From positions 1 through 25,365 of the IMG/VR virus record IMGVR_UViG_3300009184_000195: a stretch of 25,365 nucleotides of DNA; one strand, written 5' to 3'. The DNA comes from a virus. The notes under the pieces are model-generated. The model made no database searches, was not told where the DNA came from, and saw only the letters and a list, made by a program, of their open reading frames with translations. Positions 12,541-20,321 of this stretch are shown one piece after another. Made by a program: the position numbers and the translations under genes. How positions within the stretch are numbered: the first letter of the stretch is position 1; every line of letters begins with the position of its first letter.

Positions 12541-14450
12541 CAAAAACAACAACTGAAATGACCCCGTACATGACCTACATCGCCAAAAGCCGTTACTCAC
12601 GGTATCTGGACGATAAAGGACGCCGTGAGCACTGGCCTGAGACTGTTAAGCGCTACCTTGACTTCATGCAAGGCCACTTGGAGAAGAACCATAACTACGT
12701 GATCCCTGCGTCACTGTACATCCGACTGTACGACAACATCGTAGGCTTGAATGTGATGCCTTCCATGCGCTCCATCATGACCTCAGGTGAGGCGCTTACC
12801 CGTCAAAACGTAGCTGGTTACAACTGTTCGTACATGCCTATTGATGACCCTAAGGCCTTCGATGAGGCTATGTACATTCTCTTGTGTGGCACAGGTGTGG
12901 GTTTCTCCGTGGAGCAGAAGTATGTCAACCGTTTACCTGAGATTCCTGAGAAGCTGTATGAGTCTAATACTGTGGTTCACGTTAAGGACTCCAAAGAAGG
13001 CTGGGCTAAGGCACTACGACAAGTGTTGGCCCTCCTATGGGCTGGAGAAGTACCAAAATGGGACGTATCTACTGTGCGACCAGCAGGTACTCGACTCAAG
13101 ACGTTTGGTGGACGAGCCTCAGGCCCTGAGCCTTTGGTTGACCTTTTCAAATATGTTGTCTCCAAATTCAAAGGTGCAGCGGGACGAAAACTTTCAACTT
13201 TGGAAGCTCACGATATCCTCTGCAAAATTGGCGAAGTCGTTGTTGTCGGTGGAGTGCGTCGATCGGCTATGATCTCTCTGTCTGACTTGGGTGATGATCG
13301 TATGGCTAAGGCTAAGGCTGGAGCTTGGTGGGATGGTAACGGTCAACGTGCATTGGCTAACAACTCAGCAGTGTACGATGTCAAGCCTGACGTAGGCCAG
13401 TTTATGCGTGAATGGAGCAACATTTATGAGAGTCACTCAGGTGAGCGTGGCATTTTTAACCGATACGCTTCGGAGATTCAAGCGTCTAAGAATGGTCGCC
13501 GTGTACTCGATAAAGAGTGGGGCACTAACCCTTGTTCTGAGATTATTCTCCGCCCTTACCAATTCTGCAACCTCAGCTCAGTTATTGTTCGTTCGGGGGA
13601 TACACTGGAGTCTCTCAAAGAAAAAGTCACTCTTGCGACAATCTTGGGAACCTTCCAATCGACAATGACAAACTTCCCATACTTGCGTAAGGTATGGCAG
13701 ACTAACACTGAGGAAGAGCGTTTGTTGGGTGTCTCTATGACAGGTATTTTGGACAATCAGTTGCTCAATAATGCCTACGATAAGGAACTCCCTGCACGTT
13801 TAGAGGAGCTGAAGAATGTTGCTGTGGACACTAATAAGCATCTTGCTGCTGAGCTTGGTATCAATGCTTCTGCTGCGATCACCTGTGTTAAGCCGGAGGG
13901 GACGGTTAGCCAGCTTACTGGTACTGCTAGTGGCATCCATCCTCAACACAGTGCTTATTTCATTCGCCGTGTACGATCTGACGCTAAAGACCCTATCACT
14001 GCTTTCTTGAAGGAGTCTGGATTCCCATCAGAGCCTTGTGTCATGAAGCCTGACTCAACAACTATCTTTTCATTCCCGATGAAGACACCAGAAGGTGCTC
14101 GTTTGCGTGAGGACTTGACAGCTATTGAACACTTGGACTTGTGGTTGGTATTCCAGCGCCACTGGTGTGAGCATAAGCCTTCAGTGACTATCTCGGTCAA
14201 TGAAAATGAGTGGCCTAAGGTAGGAGCGTGGACATGGGAGAATTTTGATGAGATTACTGGAGTTTCGTATCTGCCGATGGATGGTGGAACTTACCGACAA
14301 GCCCCATATGAGTCCATTGATCAAGAGACTTATGAGAAACTGGTATCTGAAATGCCTACATCAATTGATTGGGAAGGGATGGTAGAGAAGACTGACAATG
14401 TGGAAGGCGCTCAAATGCTTGCTTGTACCGCCGGTGCTTGTGAAATTTAA
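12537..14450 (+). CDS. nrdJ: Class II (adenosylcobalamin-dependent) ribonucleotide reductase
   Basis: This enzyme would reduce ribonucleotides to deoxyribonucleotides for phage DNA synthesis, using vitamin B12 coenzyme instead of oxygen or a partner subunit. The 637 residues resemble the monomeric Lactobacillus leichmannii enzyme (739). The radical-site block TNPCSEIILRPYQFCNLSS places N331, C333 (thiyl), E335 and C344 at the same spacing as N406, C408, E410 and C419. C97 in GYNCSYM is the partner of C344. The C-terminus ends CTAGACEI, with the CxxxxC pair (C630, C635) that re-reduces the active site. The glycyl-radical signature of class III and any small-subunit gene are absent. The ATG overlaps the previous stop. 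No intein is visible. Confidence 0.93.
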   Translation: MTKTTTEMTPYMTYIAKSRYSRYLDDKGRREHWPETVKRYLDFMQGHLEKNHNYVIPASLYIRLYDNIVGLNVMPSMRSIMTSGEALTRQNVAGYNCSYMPIDDPKAFDEAMYILLCGTGVGFSVEQKYVNRLPEIPEKLYESNTVVHVKDSKEGWAKALRQVLALLWAGEVPKWDVSTVRPAGTRLKTFGGRASGPEPLVDLFKYVVSKFKGAAGRKLSTLEAHDILCKIGEVVVVGGVRRSAMISLSDLGDDRMAKAKAGAWWDGNGQRALANNSAVYDVKPDVGQFMREWSNIYESHSGERGIFNRYASEIQASKNGRRVLDKEWGTNPCSEIILRPYQFCNLSSVIVRSGDTLESLKEKVTLATILGTFQSTMTNFPYLRKVWQTNTEEERLLGVSMTGILDNQLLNNAYDKELPARLEELKNVAVDTNKHLAAELGINASAAITCVKPEGTVSQLTGTASGIHPQHSAYFIRRVRSDAKDPITAFLKESGFPSEPCVMKPDSTTIFSFPMKTPEGARLREDLTAIEHLDLWLVFQRHWCEHKPSVTISVNENEWPKVGAWTWENFDEITGVSYLPMDGGTYRQAPYESIDQETYEKLVSEMPTSIDWEGMVEKTDNVEGAQMLACTAGACEI

Positions 14451-14465
14451 CTGGGGTTACGTGTT

Positions 14466-14490
14466 GCGGGTGATCGAGATGGTCACCTGC
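14466..14490 (+). other. Strong mRNA hairpin after the reductase gene
   Basis: GCGGGTGA (14466-14473) pairs with TCACCTGC (14483-14490), including one G-U pair, around a 9-base loop, 15 bases after the reductase stop. No T-run follows, so it may protect the reductase mRNA or modulate translation of the next small gene rather than terminate. Confidence 0.5.
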
Positions 14491-14525
14491 TTCCATATTA
14501 TTGCTAACACTTGGAGACATTGGAC

Positions 14526-14684
14526 ATGATGATAGACTTTGATTGGTCAGGTGGTTTTGTACTAGGTATTATCCACACGGATGAAGCCATAGTAGAGACC
14601 GAGGAGGAAAAGTTTCAATTCTGCACAGCAATTGTTATTCACCTAGGATTCTTCAACATAGCAGTCTTATTAAACCCATCGTAG
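14526..14684 (+). CDS. 52-residue conserved-type phage protein
   Basis: The product starts MMIDFDWSGGFVLGIIHTDE and continues with an acidic segment, TEEEKF, then a hydrophobic helix, CTAIVIHLGFFNIAVLL, which may lie at the membrane. I have the impression of similar short proteins in other T7-like phages, but no function is known to me. GGAG lies nine bases upstream. It is the last rightward gene; the terminator follows nine bases after its stop. Confidence 0.65.
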   Translation: MMIDFDWSGGFVLGIIHTDEAIVETEEEKFQFCTAIVIHLGFFNIAVLLNPS

Positions 14685-14692
14685 AAACGGAG

Positions 14693-14717
14693 AAGCCCCT
14701 CACGGGGCTTTCTTTTT
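14693..14717 (+). terminator. Rho-independent terminator between convergent blocks
   Basis: AAGCCCC (14693-14699) and GGGGCTT (14704-14710) form a 7-bp stem with loop TCAC, followed by TCTTTTT. It ends the rightward early/replication transcript and touches the stop codon of the leftward endolysin gene at 14716. Read leftward, the stem lacks a good U-run, so it is mainly a rightward terminator. Confidence 0.9.
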
Positions 14718-15165
14718 AGGCTTTGTACTCTGCTTCAGTCAGAATACCTGCTTTGTACTTACCTTCAGGCTTGAAGATAGTCAGTTCTTGTTGCCTCATC
14801 TCAGGGGCAAAAGAGATGTGCATCCAGCGACCAAACTCATGGATCATCTGATCGAACTTGATACCTGCCTTCTTGACTTCCTGACACAGCTGGTAAGGAG
14901 TCATCTTGGAGCTGGAGACATCAATAGCCCAGCCGTCCATGTGAGAGCTTACCTTGGAGCCTCCAACAGCCACGTTAACAGCTGGTAGACGTAGCCATGA
15001 ATTGATGTTCAATGGGCCTGTAACTGCTCGTAGCTGCTCTAGCTTCTGAGCTGCCACCTTCATGTTCTCAAGTTGGACAGTAGAGGGTTGATTGTCGATA
15101 CCCTGACGGATAGCTGTATCGCTATGGGTAGCCTCTTCAAGGCTAAAGTGTTCACTCAGCTGCAT
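14716..15165 (-). CDS. Endolysin: M15-type D-Ala-D-Ala carboxypeptidase/endopeptidase
   Basis: This 149-residue peptidoglycan hydrolase has the zinc motif of M15 peptidases: SSHMDGWAIDV (H75, D82) and WMHISF (H116), with E110 in the preceding IHEFGR as likely catalytic base. The N-terminal SEHFSLEEATHSDTA is the usual opening of phage M15A lysins. There is no signal peptide, so it needs a holin. The start at 15165 is preferred to 15180 because AGGAGA lies six bases upstream. It is last in the leftward block and overlaps the two-TM gene by 14 bases. Confidence 0.88.
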   Translation of the reverse strand: MQLSEHFSLEEATHSDTAIRQGIDNQPSTVQLENMKVAAQKLEQLRAVTGPLNINSWLRLPAVNVAVGGSKVSSHMDGWAIDVSSSKMTPYQLCQEVKKAGIKFDQMIHEFGRWMHISFAPEMRQQELTIFKPEGKYKAGILTEAEYKA

Positions 15166-15394
15166 CAGTCTTCTCCTCATCGTTACCGTTCATCTTGATA
15201 GCAGCCAACCAACCAATGAAGCCACCAACAATCGTTGAGAATGCTGGAGCGATGATTGGGAAGATATCCTTATTGTCTACAACACTGTTAGGCATAAACA
15301 TAGCACCCAACAATGTAACAGTCATGGCGATCATCACGAAAGCTAGAGTCCTAGCGATCATCTTAGCAATATCAAATATAACCTGTTCTTTCAT
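15152..15394 (-). CDS. Two-TM membrane protein, second holin or antiholin candidate
   Basis: This 80-residue protein has two membrane segments (about 14-34 and 46-67), a polar loop (PNSVVDNKDIF) and a charged C-terminus (NGNDEEKTDAAE). That is the shape of a class II holin. It lies between the GTA-type holin and the endolysin. It could be a second holin, an antiholin or another lysis factor; sequence alone does not decide. Confidence 0.6.
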   Translation of the reverse strand: MKEQVIFDIAKMIARTLAFVMIAMTVTLLGAMFMPNSVVDNKDIFPIIAPAFSTIVGGFIGWLAAIKMNGNDEEKTDAAE

Positions 15395-15396
15395 GT

Positions 15397-15855
15397 TTAT
15401 TTCTTTCCTACTTTATCAGCTATCTTTTCCATAGTCCGACCACCGAAGTAGAAGGACATGACGAGCATTCCCCACTGACCTAATAGTTCCACATAAGCGC
15501 CTCTAGTCTCAAAACCAAAGATGGAAGCAACAGCGAAGCCACTATAGGCAAACAGGAGGAATATCAACGTAGCTGGACGGATGTTCTTAGACAACCAAGA
15601 GTCCGAGGACATATCAGCCTTCAGGCGATCAGTCAGGTTATTCTGTTCAATCTTGTAGAACTCTAGCTCCACTTCCTGAAGCTTCTGAGCAGCTTGAGGA
15701 TCACCAGAGATAGCTTTAGCGACAGCTTCAACGCTATCTGAGACACCGAACTTAGCAGCCAGTGCGGACACAGCAGCCCCGCCTAATGGCCCCATCACAG
15801 CAGTAGCTAGGCCGGGAGCTACATTCTTTAAGAGACCTGATAAGATGTCGTTCAT
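15397..15855 (-). CDS. Holin, GTA-type three-TM family
   Basis: This 152-residue membrane protein resembles the 3-TM holin family first named from gene-transfer agents. It has a hydrophobic Gly/Ala-rich N-terminus (10-35), a charged helical middle (AAQKLQEVELEFYKIEQN), WLSKNIRPATLIFLLFAYSG (87-106, first strong membrane helix) and WGMLVMSFYFGGRTMEKIA (128-146). It would form the membrane lesion that lets the endolysin reach the wall. The position beside the endolysin supports the role. Confidence 0.82.
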   Translation of the reverse strand: MNDILSGLLKNVAPGLATAVMGPLGGAAVSALAAKFGVSDSVEAVAKAISGDPQAAQKLQEVELEFYKIEQNNLTDRLKADMSSDSWLSKNIRPATLIFLLFAYSGFAVASIFGFETRGAYVELLGQWGMLVMSFYFGGRTMEKIADKVGKK

Positions 15856-15863
15856 TTGTTTCC

Positions 15864-16097
15864 TTATTTATTAGGACAGGTTTGTATGTGATCTTGTATG
15901 ACAATATAGAGATACAGCTCAAAGGGTAAGATGATACAAAAGAGCAGGGTAAGCAACACTAGGAAGCTTATGTAGGCGGTCTCGCTAGAACTATTGCTAT
16001 TATTATTGCCCATATTTCCAGTACTATTAGAGCCACCACGATTACCCACGCTATTCGTTGTCTTATTTTGGAAAGTAGATTGTTTTTGCGTTGCCAT
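15864..16097 (-). CDS. 77-residue Asn/Ser-rich single-TM protein overlapping its neighbour
   Basis: AGGAAAGAGGA lies directly before the ATG. The first 40 residues are rich in Asn, Ser, Gly and Thr (for example NMGNNNSNSSS), followed by one long hydrophobic helix (42-67) and a short tail with Cys. The first 130 bases overlap the end of the 239-residue gene in another frame. In this place, next to holin and endolysin, it could be part of the lysis machinery, such as a spanin-like component. It has no lipobox at its start, so a classic outer-membrane lipoprotein is unlikely. Confidence 0.6.
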   Translation of the reverse strand: MATQKQSTFQNKTTNSVGNRGGSNSTGNMGNNNSNSSSETAYISFLVLLTLLFCIILPFELYLYIVIQDHIQTCPNK

Positions 16098-16687
16098 TCC
16101 TCTTTCCTACGTTTAACTGTTAATAGGTAAGTTACTTCTTGTTTCTCCTGTACTATTCCAAACATCTCGATAACATCGCTGTAGAGAGACCCTAACTCAG
16201 GAGGGCTTTGGTACACCATAGTCTCCCTTAGTTCCTTCTGAGCCTTCTCCATCTCTTTCTTAGCTATCACTAAGTCGAGGGAGACATCAAGTAGCTCATC
16301 AGACTCAATAAACTGTGTGTCTATCCTTAACTGCTGCTCAGCTATCTTCTTGTCAATGGCTATCATTGCTTTAAAGAATATCTTCAAGTTCTTTATTAAG
16401 TCAGCCTTGATATCTTGTTCACTATGCTGTACAGGGGGCGCTCTCTTAGGTGGAGCTTTCTTAATAGTTGCAGGTTCCGGCGTAGATACCTTAGGAGGCT
16501 CTGGTGACGGAAATAGCTTACTCTTAATGAACTGCCACAGGCCTACTACCTCTTCAACGTGCTCCTTAGCCTCATCGAAGGTTTCTTTAGCCTTTAGTAC
16601 TACACCTTTGTACTCTTTGTACAGCTCACATCCCTGCTGGATAGCCTCAACAGCCTTGAGAGCACCAGCAAGGAGGATTAGAGGCAT
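15968..16687 (-). CDS. 239-residue C-terminally anchored coiled-coil protein
   Basis: GTGGAG lies just before ATG, which overlaps the stop of the virion gene (TAATG). The protein has a hydrophobic N-terminus with helices (MPLILLAGALKAVEAI), a Pro-rich linker (60-85), a long charged helical region (about 90-205) and one C-terminal membrane helix (213-234). This is a tail-anchored layout with a coiled-coil-like cytoplasmic domain. I do not recognise the family. It could be a membrane-associated virion or lysis protein. It also contains the start of the 77-residue gene within its last 43 codons. Confidence 0.65.
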   Translation of the reverse strand: MPLILLAGALKAVEAIQQGCELYKEYKGVVLKAKETFDEAKEHVEEVVGLWQFIKSKLFPSPEPPKVSTPEPATIKKAPPKRAPPVQHSEQDIKADLIKNLKIFFKAMIAIDKKIAEQQLRIDTQFIESDELLDVSLDLVIAKKEMEKAQKELRETMVYQSPPELGSLYSDVIEMFGIVQEKQEVTYLLTVKRRKEEWQRKNNLLSKIRQRIAWVIVVALIVLEIWAIIIAIVLARPPT

Positions 16688-19215
16688 TACTCCACTACTT
16701 CGTAATCAGACGGGTTGTACTGAGCAGGGGCTTGGGTCGCTTCAGGTTGTTGTTCATTAACCACACCGGTTACAACCACGCCTCGACGAGCCAAGGTATG
16801 AGCCACGCCCCCAGCAAGATCGTTCACCAGTTTGACAGATCGTGCAGAAGCCCCAGTAACATCAAATGCGTCCATCTGTTTAAAGGCTGCGTTGACCTTA
16901 CGTACAGCTTCAGGATCGGCTAGGAAACGACCTAGTTCATCCTTTGTAGCTGCGTCCACCTTATTGACCAAAAAACGGCTCATAAGGTTCACACCCTTGT
17001 AAACAGGGCTGGCAATACGATCACGCAATACTGACACCAAGCCTGCTGGAGACACGCCTGTAGCCTCTTCAAGGCCGGTACGTTGCACTGTCTTCAAAGG
17101 AGTGTTGATAAACAGCTTAGTTTGCAGCTTACCGGATGTCTCAGCCAAGTCAGACAAAGCCTTAGAGTACTGAGACCCAAACAGCTGATCGTAGGCAGCT
17201 TTGTTGTCCTGAATGTAACGCAAAGGATCAGAAGAATCCAGAGCACTCTCAGTCAACTTAGCACGAAGCGTATTGATAGCGGGTTGGTTACGCCCAGCTC
17301 CTCCGGGAGACATGAACTGTTTACGGAAGTCTGGGCTAGTCAGGAACGTAGCTGCAACACCATCCAAGCCGCCTTGATTGAAACGCTGGAAAATCTTAGC
17401 GCTATCCTGAGCGTCTTGAACCTTCTTTAGTTCAGTCAACTTACCCAAGGCAGCTGTCAGCTCAAGACCTTCTCCGCTGATGTTCTTCAAGGCTTCTCGA
17501 ATCTCAGGCACAGCAGCCAAGGTATCCTTATTAACTTCCATGTAGCGAGACAGCTTCTTTGCATCTAACACACCGTCTTTAACTACGCCGTAACGGGTGG
17601 CATCAGCAAAAAAGGCGTCTTGAATTAGAGGAAGAGCATCTTTTCGATCTACACTAGACAGATAGTCAGTCAATGCTGTACGGTTTTTTGTGATAGCCGG
17701 AATAGACTGCTCCACAAAGTCCTTGTACTTTACATCTTGTACTGTCTTAGCGCCGTAAGGGATACCAATACGTGCGTAGTATTCCTTGTCAACTGCACGA
17801 TAAGCATCTCCTAAACCTTCAGGCATGTTATCAATAACAGCACCGACTTGCTTTTTTAGCTCCATCAAAGTAGGAAGTTGCTCATCACCTGCGTTGCGAA
17901 TAGACAAGTTAACAGCTCGTTTAAGGCTGTCCAAGTCCTTCATGGACGCTTCAGGGAACTCACGAGAAGCGGCAATAAAAGGCTGGCCCGTAGTAGGATC
18001 AATCATTGAACCAGCTTCAGTCGTTTTAGGACGAAACTTAGCTTTAATCAGAGGGTACAGTGTAGGGAAACGCTTAAAGATATCATCGTTCTGAGCCTGA
18101 TTAACAAAATCAAACAAGTTGCCTGTCTCTTGTGAAGAAACTTTATAACCCTGTGTCTCAGCATTCTGAAGCACAGAATCGTACTTGCCGCCAAGCTCTG
18201 TGCGAACTTGGGTTTCTTTGGCAGTTACTAGGTTACGCAGTTTATTACCTACTTCTTGAAACTCTGAACGCTCAAAGGCTAGTCCGAGATCACCCAACTG
18301 GTCTTGAACTGAACGAGCACGGCGCTCAACCGTAGGCGCAACCTTCGTTGGTGCTCCCAAGGCATTAGCCATCTTAGCTTCGGAGATAGAGCCAAATATC
18401 TTGTTTTGACGAGAAGCCAACTGAGCAGCAGCCTCTTGCTCAAGACGAGCGTACTCAGATTGAAACTTCAAGTCACGCGCTGCAAGACTACGACCTGTCT
18501 GCATCAATACGTTAGAGCCTTCAGCAGCCGCAAGCAAAGGAATCTTTACACCTGTAGAGGCTTGAAGCTCAGCTGCACGTAGGAGCTTCTCCTTTAAGGT
18601 AGGATCAGCAGCATAAGCTGAGGCAATCATCAAAGCTGCCTTTTGATCGCCGAACTCTTTAGTGAGCGCGTTAATCTTGTCTGGATTAAGTGTCTTAGCG
18701 GCTGTAATCTGATTCAAGCCAGCCTCAGCAAGAACAGCAGGATTAACAAGCCCACCAATCAATGCGCCGACAGTCCGTCCACCTTCAGTGCCTGTGTACG
18801 CTTGACCAATCTGACCACCCAACTCAGAAGATACAGCTGTGGCTGTTGGAGTTGCAGCTGTAGTGAAGCGACTAGCTCCGGGAATCAGGTAGTTGTAAGG
18901 GTTCAAACCTTCTTCAAGACCTGCACCAACAAGAGATGTAAACATACCCTGCTGCGGCAGAGCGCCTGTACGCATACCAGCGGCTTGACGAGCCTTATTC
19001 GCAGCTTCTGTGACTTCATCAGGTGTAGGATTAGCGGCGGGTGTCCCCATTGCCAATGGAGCAAAGCCTGTAGCGGCTGTAGCAAAGCCCATACCGGGGC
19101 CAGCAGCTGCGCTCAAGGGGGCTGCAACACCTCTTAAAGCCCGTTGCTTTAGGTATTCCCCAGCAGACATCTTCTCGTCTACTACCTCATAATCATCTGG
19201 ATTGTATTCAGCCAT
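16687..19215 (-). CDS. Large internal virion/ejection-type protein (842 residues)
   Basis: This is the longest gene in the window. The protein is Ala/Leu/Gln-rich and helical, with a hydrophobic Gly/Ala segment at about 29-60 that could insert in membrane, and no enzymatic motif I can see; in particular no obvious lytic transglycosylase signature. The N-terminus reads YNPDDYEVVDE (4-14) and the C-terminus YNPSDYEVVE (833-842), so the same motif caps both ends. Size, position after tail genes and composition suit a podovirus internal protein that is ejected into the cell. The start overlaps no neighbour; the next gene begins inside its stop. Confidence 0.65.
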   Translation of the reverse strand: MAEYNPDDYEVVDEKMSAGEYLKQRALRGVAAPLSAAAGPGMGFATAATGFAPLAMGTPAANPTPDEVTEAANKARQAAGMRTGALPQQGMFTSLVGAGLEEGLNPYNYLIPGASRFTTAATPTATAVSSELGGQIGQAYTGTEGGRTVGALIGGLVNPAVLAEAGLNQITAAKTLNPDKINALTKEFGDQKAALMIASAYAADPTLKEKLLRAAELQASTGVKIPLLAAAEGSNVLMQTGRSLAARDLKFQSEYARLEQEAAAQLASRQNKIFGSISEAKMANALGAPTKVAPTVERRARSVQDQLGDLGLAFERSEFQEVGNKLRNLVTAKETQVRTELGGKYDSVLQNAETQGYKVSSQETGNLFDFVNQAQNDDIFKRFPTLYPLIKAKFRPKTTEAGSMIDPTTGQPFIAASREFPEASMKDLDSLKRAVNLSIRNAGDEQLPTLMELKKQVGAVIDNMPEGLGDAYRAVDKEYYARIGIPYGAKTVQDVKYKDFVEQSIPAITKNRTALTDYLSSVDRKDALPLIQDAFFADATRYGVVKDGVLDAKKLSRYMEVNKDTLAAVPEIREALKNISGEGLELTAALGKLTELKKVQDAQDSAKIFQRFNQGGLDGVAATFLTSPDFRKQFMSPGGAGRNQPAINTLRAKLTESALDSSDPLRYIQDNKAAYDQLFGSQYSKALSDLAETSGKLQTKLFINTPLKTVQRTGLEEATGVSPAGLVSVLRDRIASPVYKGVNLMSRFLVNKVDAATKDELGRFLADPEAVRKVNAAFKQMDAFDVTGASARSVKLVNDLAGGVAHTLARRGVVVTGVVNEQQPEATQAPAQYNPSDYEVVE

Positions 19216-19217
19216 TT

Positions 19218-20309
19218 TTACTCCGGAACCAATTTACCATTACGAACAACTTCGATTTTATCTGTTTTCTTATTGCGTAGTCTAGTACCTTCTGGAGGCA
19301 TTTGAGGAGTTTTAGGGGCAGACATAGTTCCAGCTGTTTCGTTGTAATCGGGAACAACCAGACTAGGATTGATATTAACTTTACCTAAACGATCACTCCA
19401 ATTCTTAGCTGAAGAGTTATATCGCTGCTCCAACACTTTATCAACTGCTGTAAGGACTTTAAGCTGATCTTCTTTTGTCTTAGCTGAGGTCGTACCCTCA
19501 AAGAAGCCCTTGACTGTGTTAGCCACACGCTCATCCAATGAGCCAGACTTAACTAAACGATCAATCTCAGACTTAGACTTCTGCTTATCACCACCAAAGG
19601 CAGATACAACAGTGTTAGCAAAAGCTGCATCGGCAAAGGGGCTGGATTGGGACTCTCTCAACAGATTCAAAGACTGTCGAACATTGGCTGCTTGCTCAAT
19701 AACTGGCTTATTCTCAGACAAGAACTGCTTACGCCAATCAAGTTCCTGATTAGTCATCTTAATTTCAGGGGAGAGTCCAACATTAACCCTTGTGCCTTTA
19801 CCTTCACCTTCAGCTTTGATAACGGCATCAATCTGTGCTAACTGTTCTTTTGTAGCTCCATTTTCTTCTGCTTGTTGTCTATAAGCTTGTAGTTTTGCAA
19901 TATTAGGCAAGGCATTCATACGAGGCTCACGTAGATTCCTTGTAATAATAGACTGTTCTTTCTCCATTGAAAGAGCTTTATCCATAGCCATTGAAGCTTC
20001 AGCAGCAAAGCCATTAGCTTGAAGCTTCTGAGCAAGAGCTTTCAGGCCTTCAGGAGTGCTCTCTGCTCCTTGACTCAAAGCCTGCAATTGAGACATACGC
20101 TTAATCTTAGGATCAGTGATGTCCACACCCATAGCTTGAGCTAGGCCGCCACCCAAGGCTGCACCAGCTTTATAACCCATAGAGCCTAGTTGCTGTGATG
20201 GCGTCAACTGAGCAAACTGCTGAGCACGTTGGTTAATCAGTTCCTGCTGCATCTCCTCAGGAAGCATGGAGCCTCCAAAGAGCGCTTGTAAGTTATTTGT
20301 TGTTGCCAT
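19218..20309 (-). CDS. Internal virion-like helical protein (363 residues)
   Basis: The start MATTNNLQALFGGSMLPEEM follows AAAGGAAA. The protein is soluble, helical and rich in Gln/Ala (ELINQRAQQFAQLTPSQQ), with long amphipathic stretches and a basic C-terminus (GTRLRNKKTDKIEVV). No enzymatic motif is seen. Its position between two other Ala/Gln-rich proteins and the tail genes suggests a second internal core or ejection protein. The assignment is by context. Confidence 0.6.
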   Translation of the reverse strand: MATTNNLQALFGGSMLPEEMQQELINQRAQQFAQLTPSQQLGSMGYKAGAALGGGLAQAMGVDITDPKIKRMSQLQALSQGAESTPEGLKALAQKLQANGFAAEASMAMDKALSMEKEQSIITRNLREPRMNALPNIAKLQAYRQQAEENGATKEQLAQIDAVIKAEGEGKGTRVNVGLSPEIKMTNQELDWRKQFLSENKPVIEQAANVRQSLNLLRESQSSPFADAAFANTVVSAFGGDKQKSKSEIDRLVKSGSLDERVANTVKGFFEGTTSAKTKEDQLKVLTAVDKVLEQRYNSSAKNWSDRLGKVNINPSLVVPDYNETAGTMSAPKTPQMPPEGTRLRNKKTDKIEVVRNGKLVPE

Positions 20310-20321
20310 CAGTAGTTTCCT

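Noticed and set aside
14451-14525. Possible tRNA after the reductase gene
   Set aside because: A single 8-bp hairpin is present, but no cloverleaf, no T-loop GTTCRA sequence and no acceptor stem could be formed.
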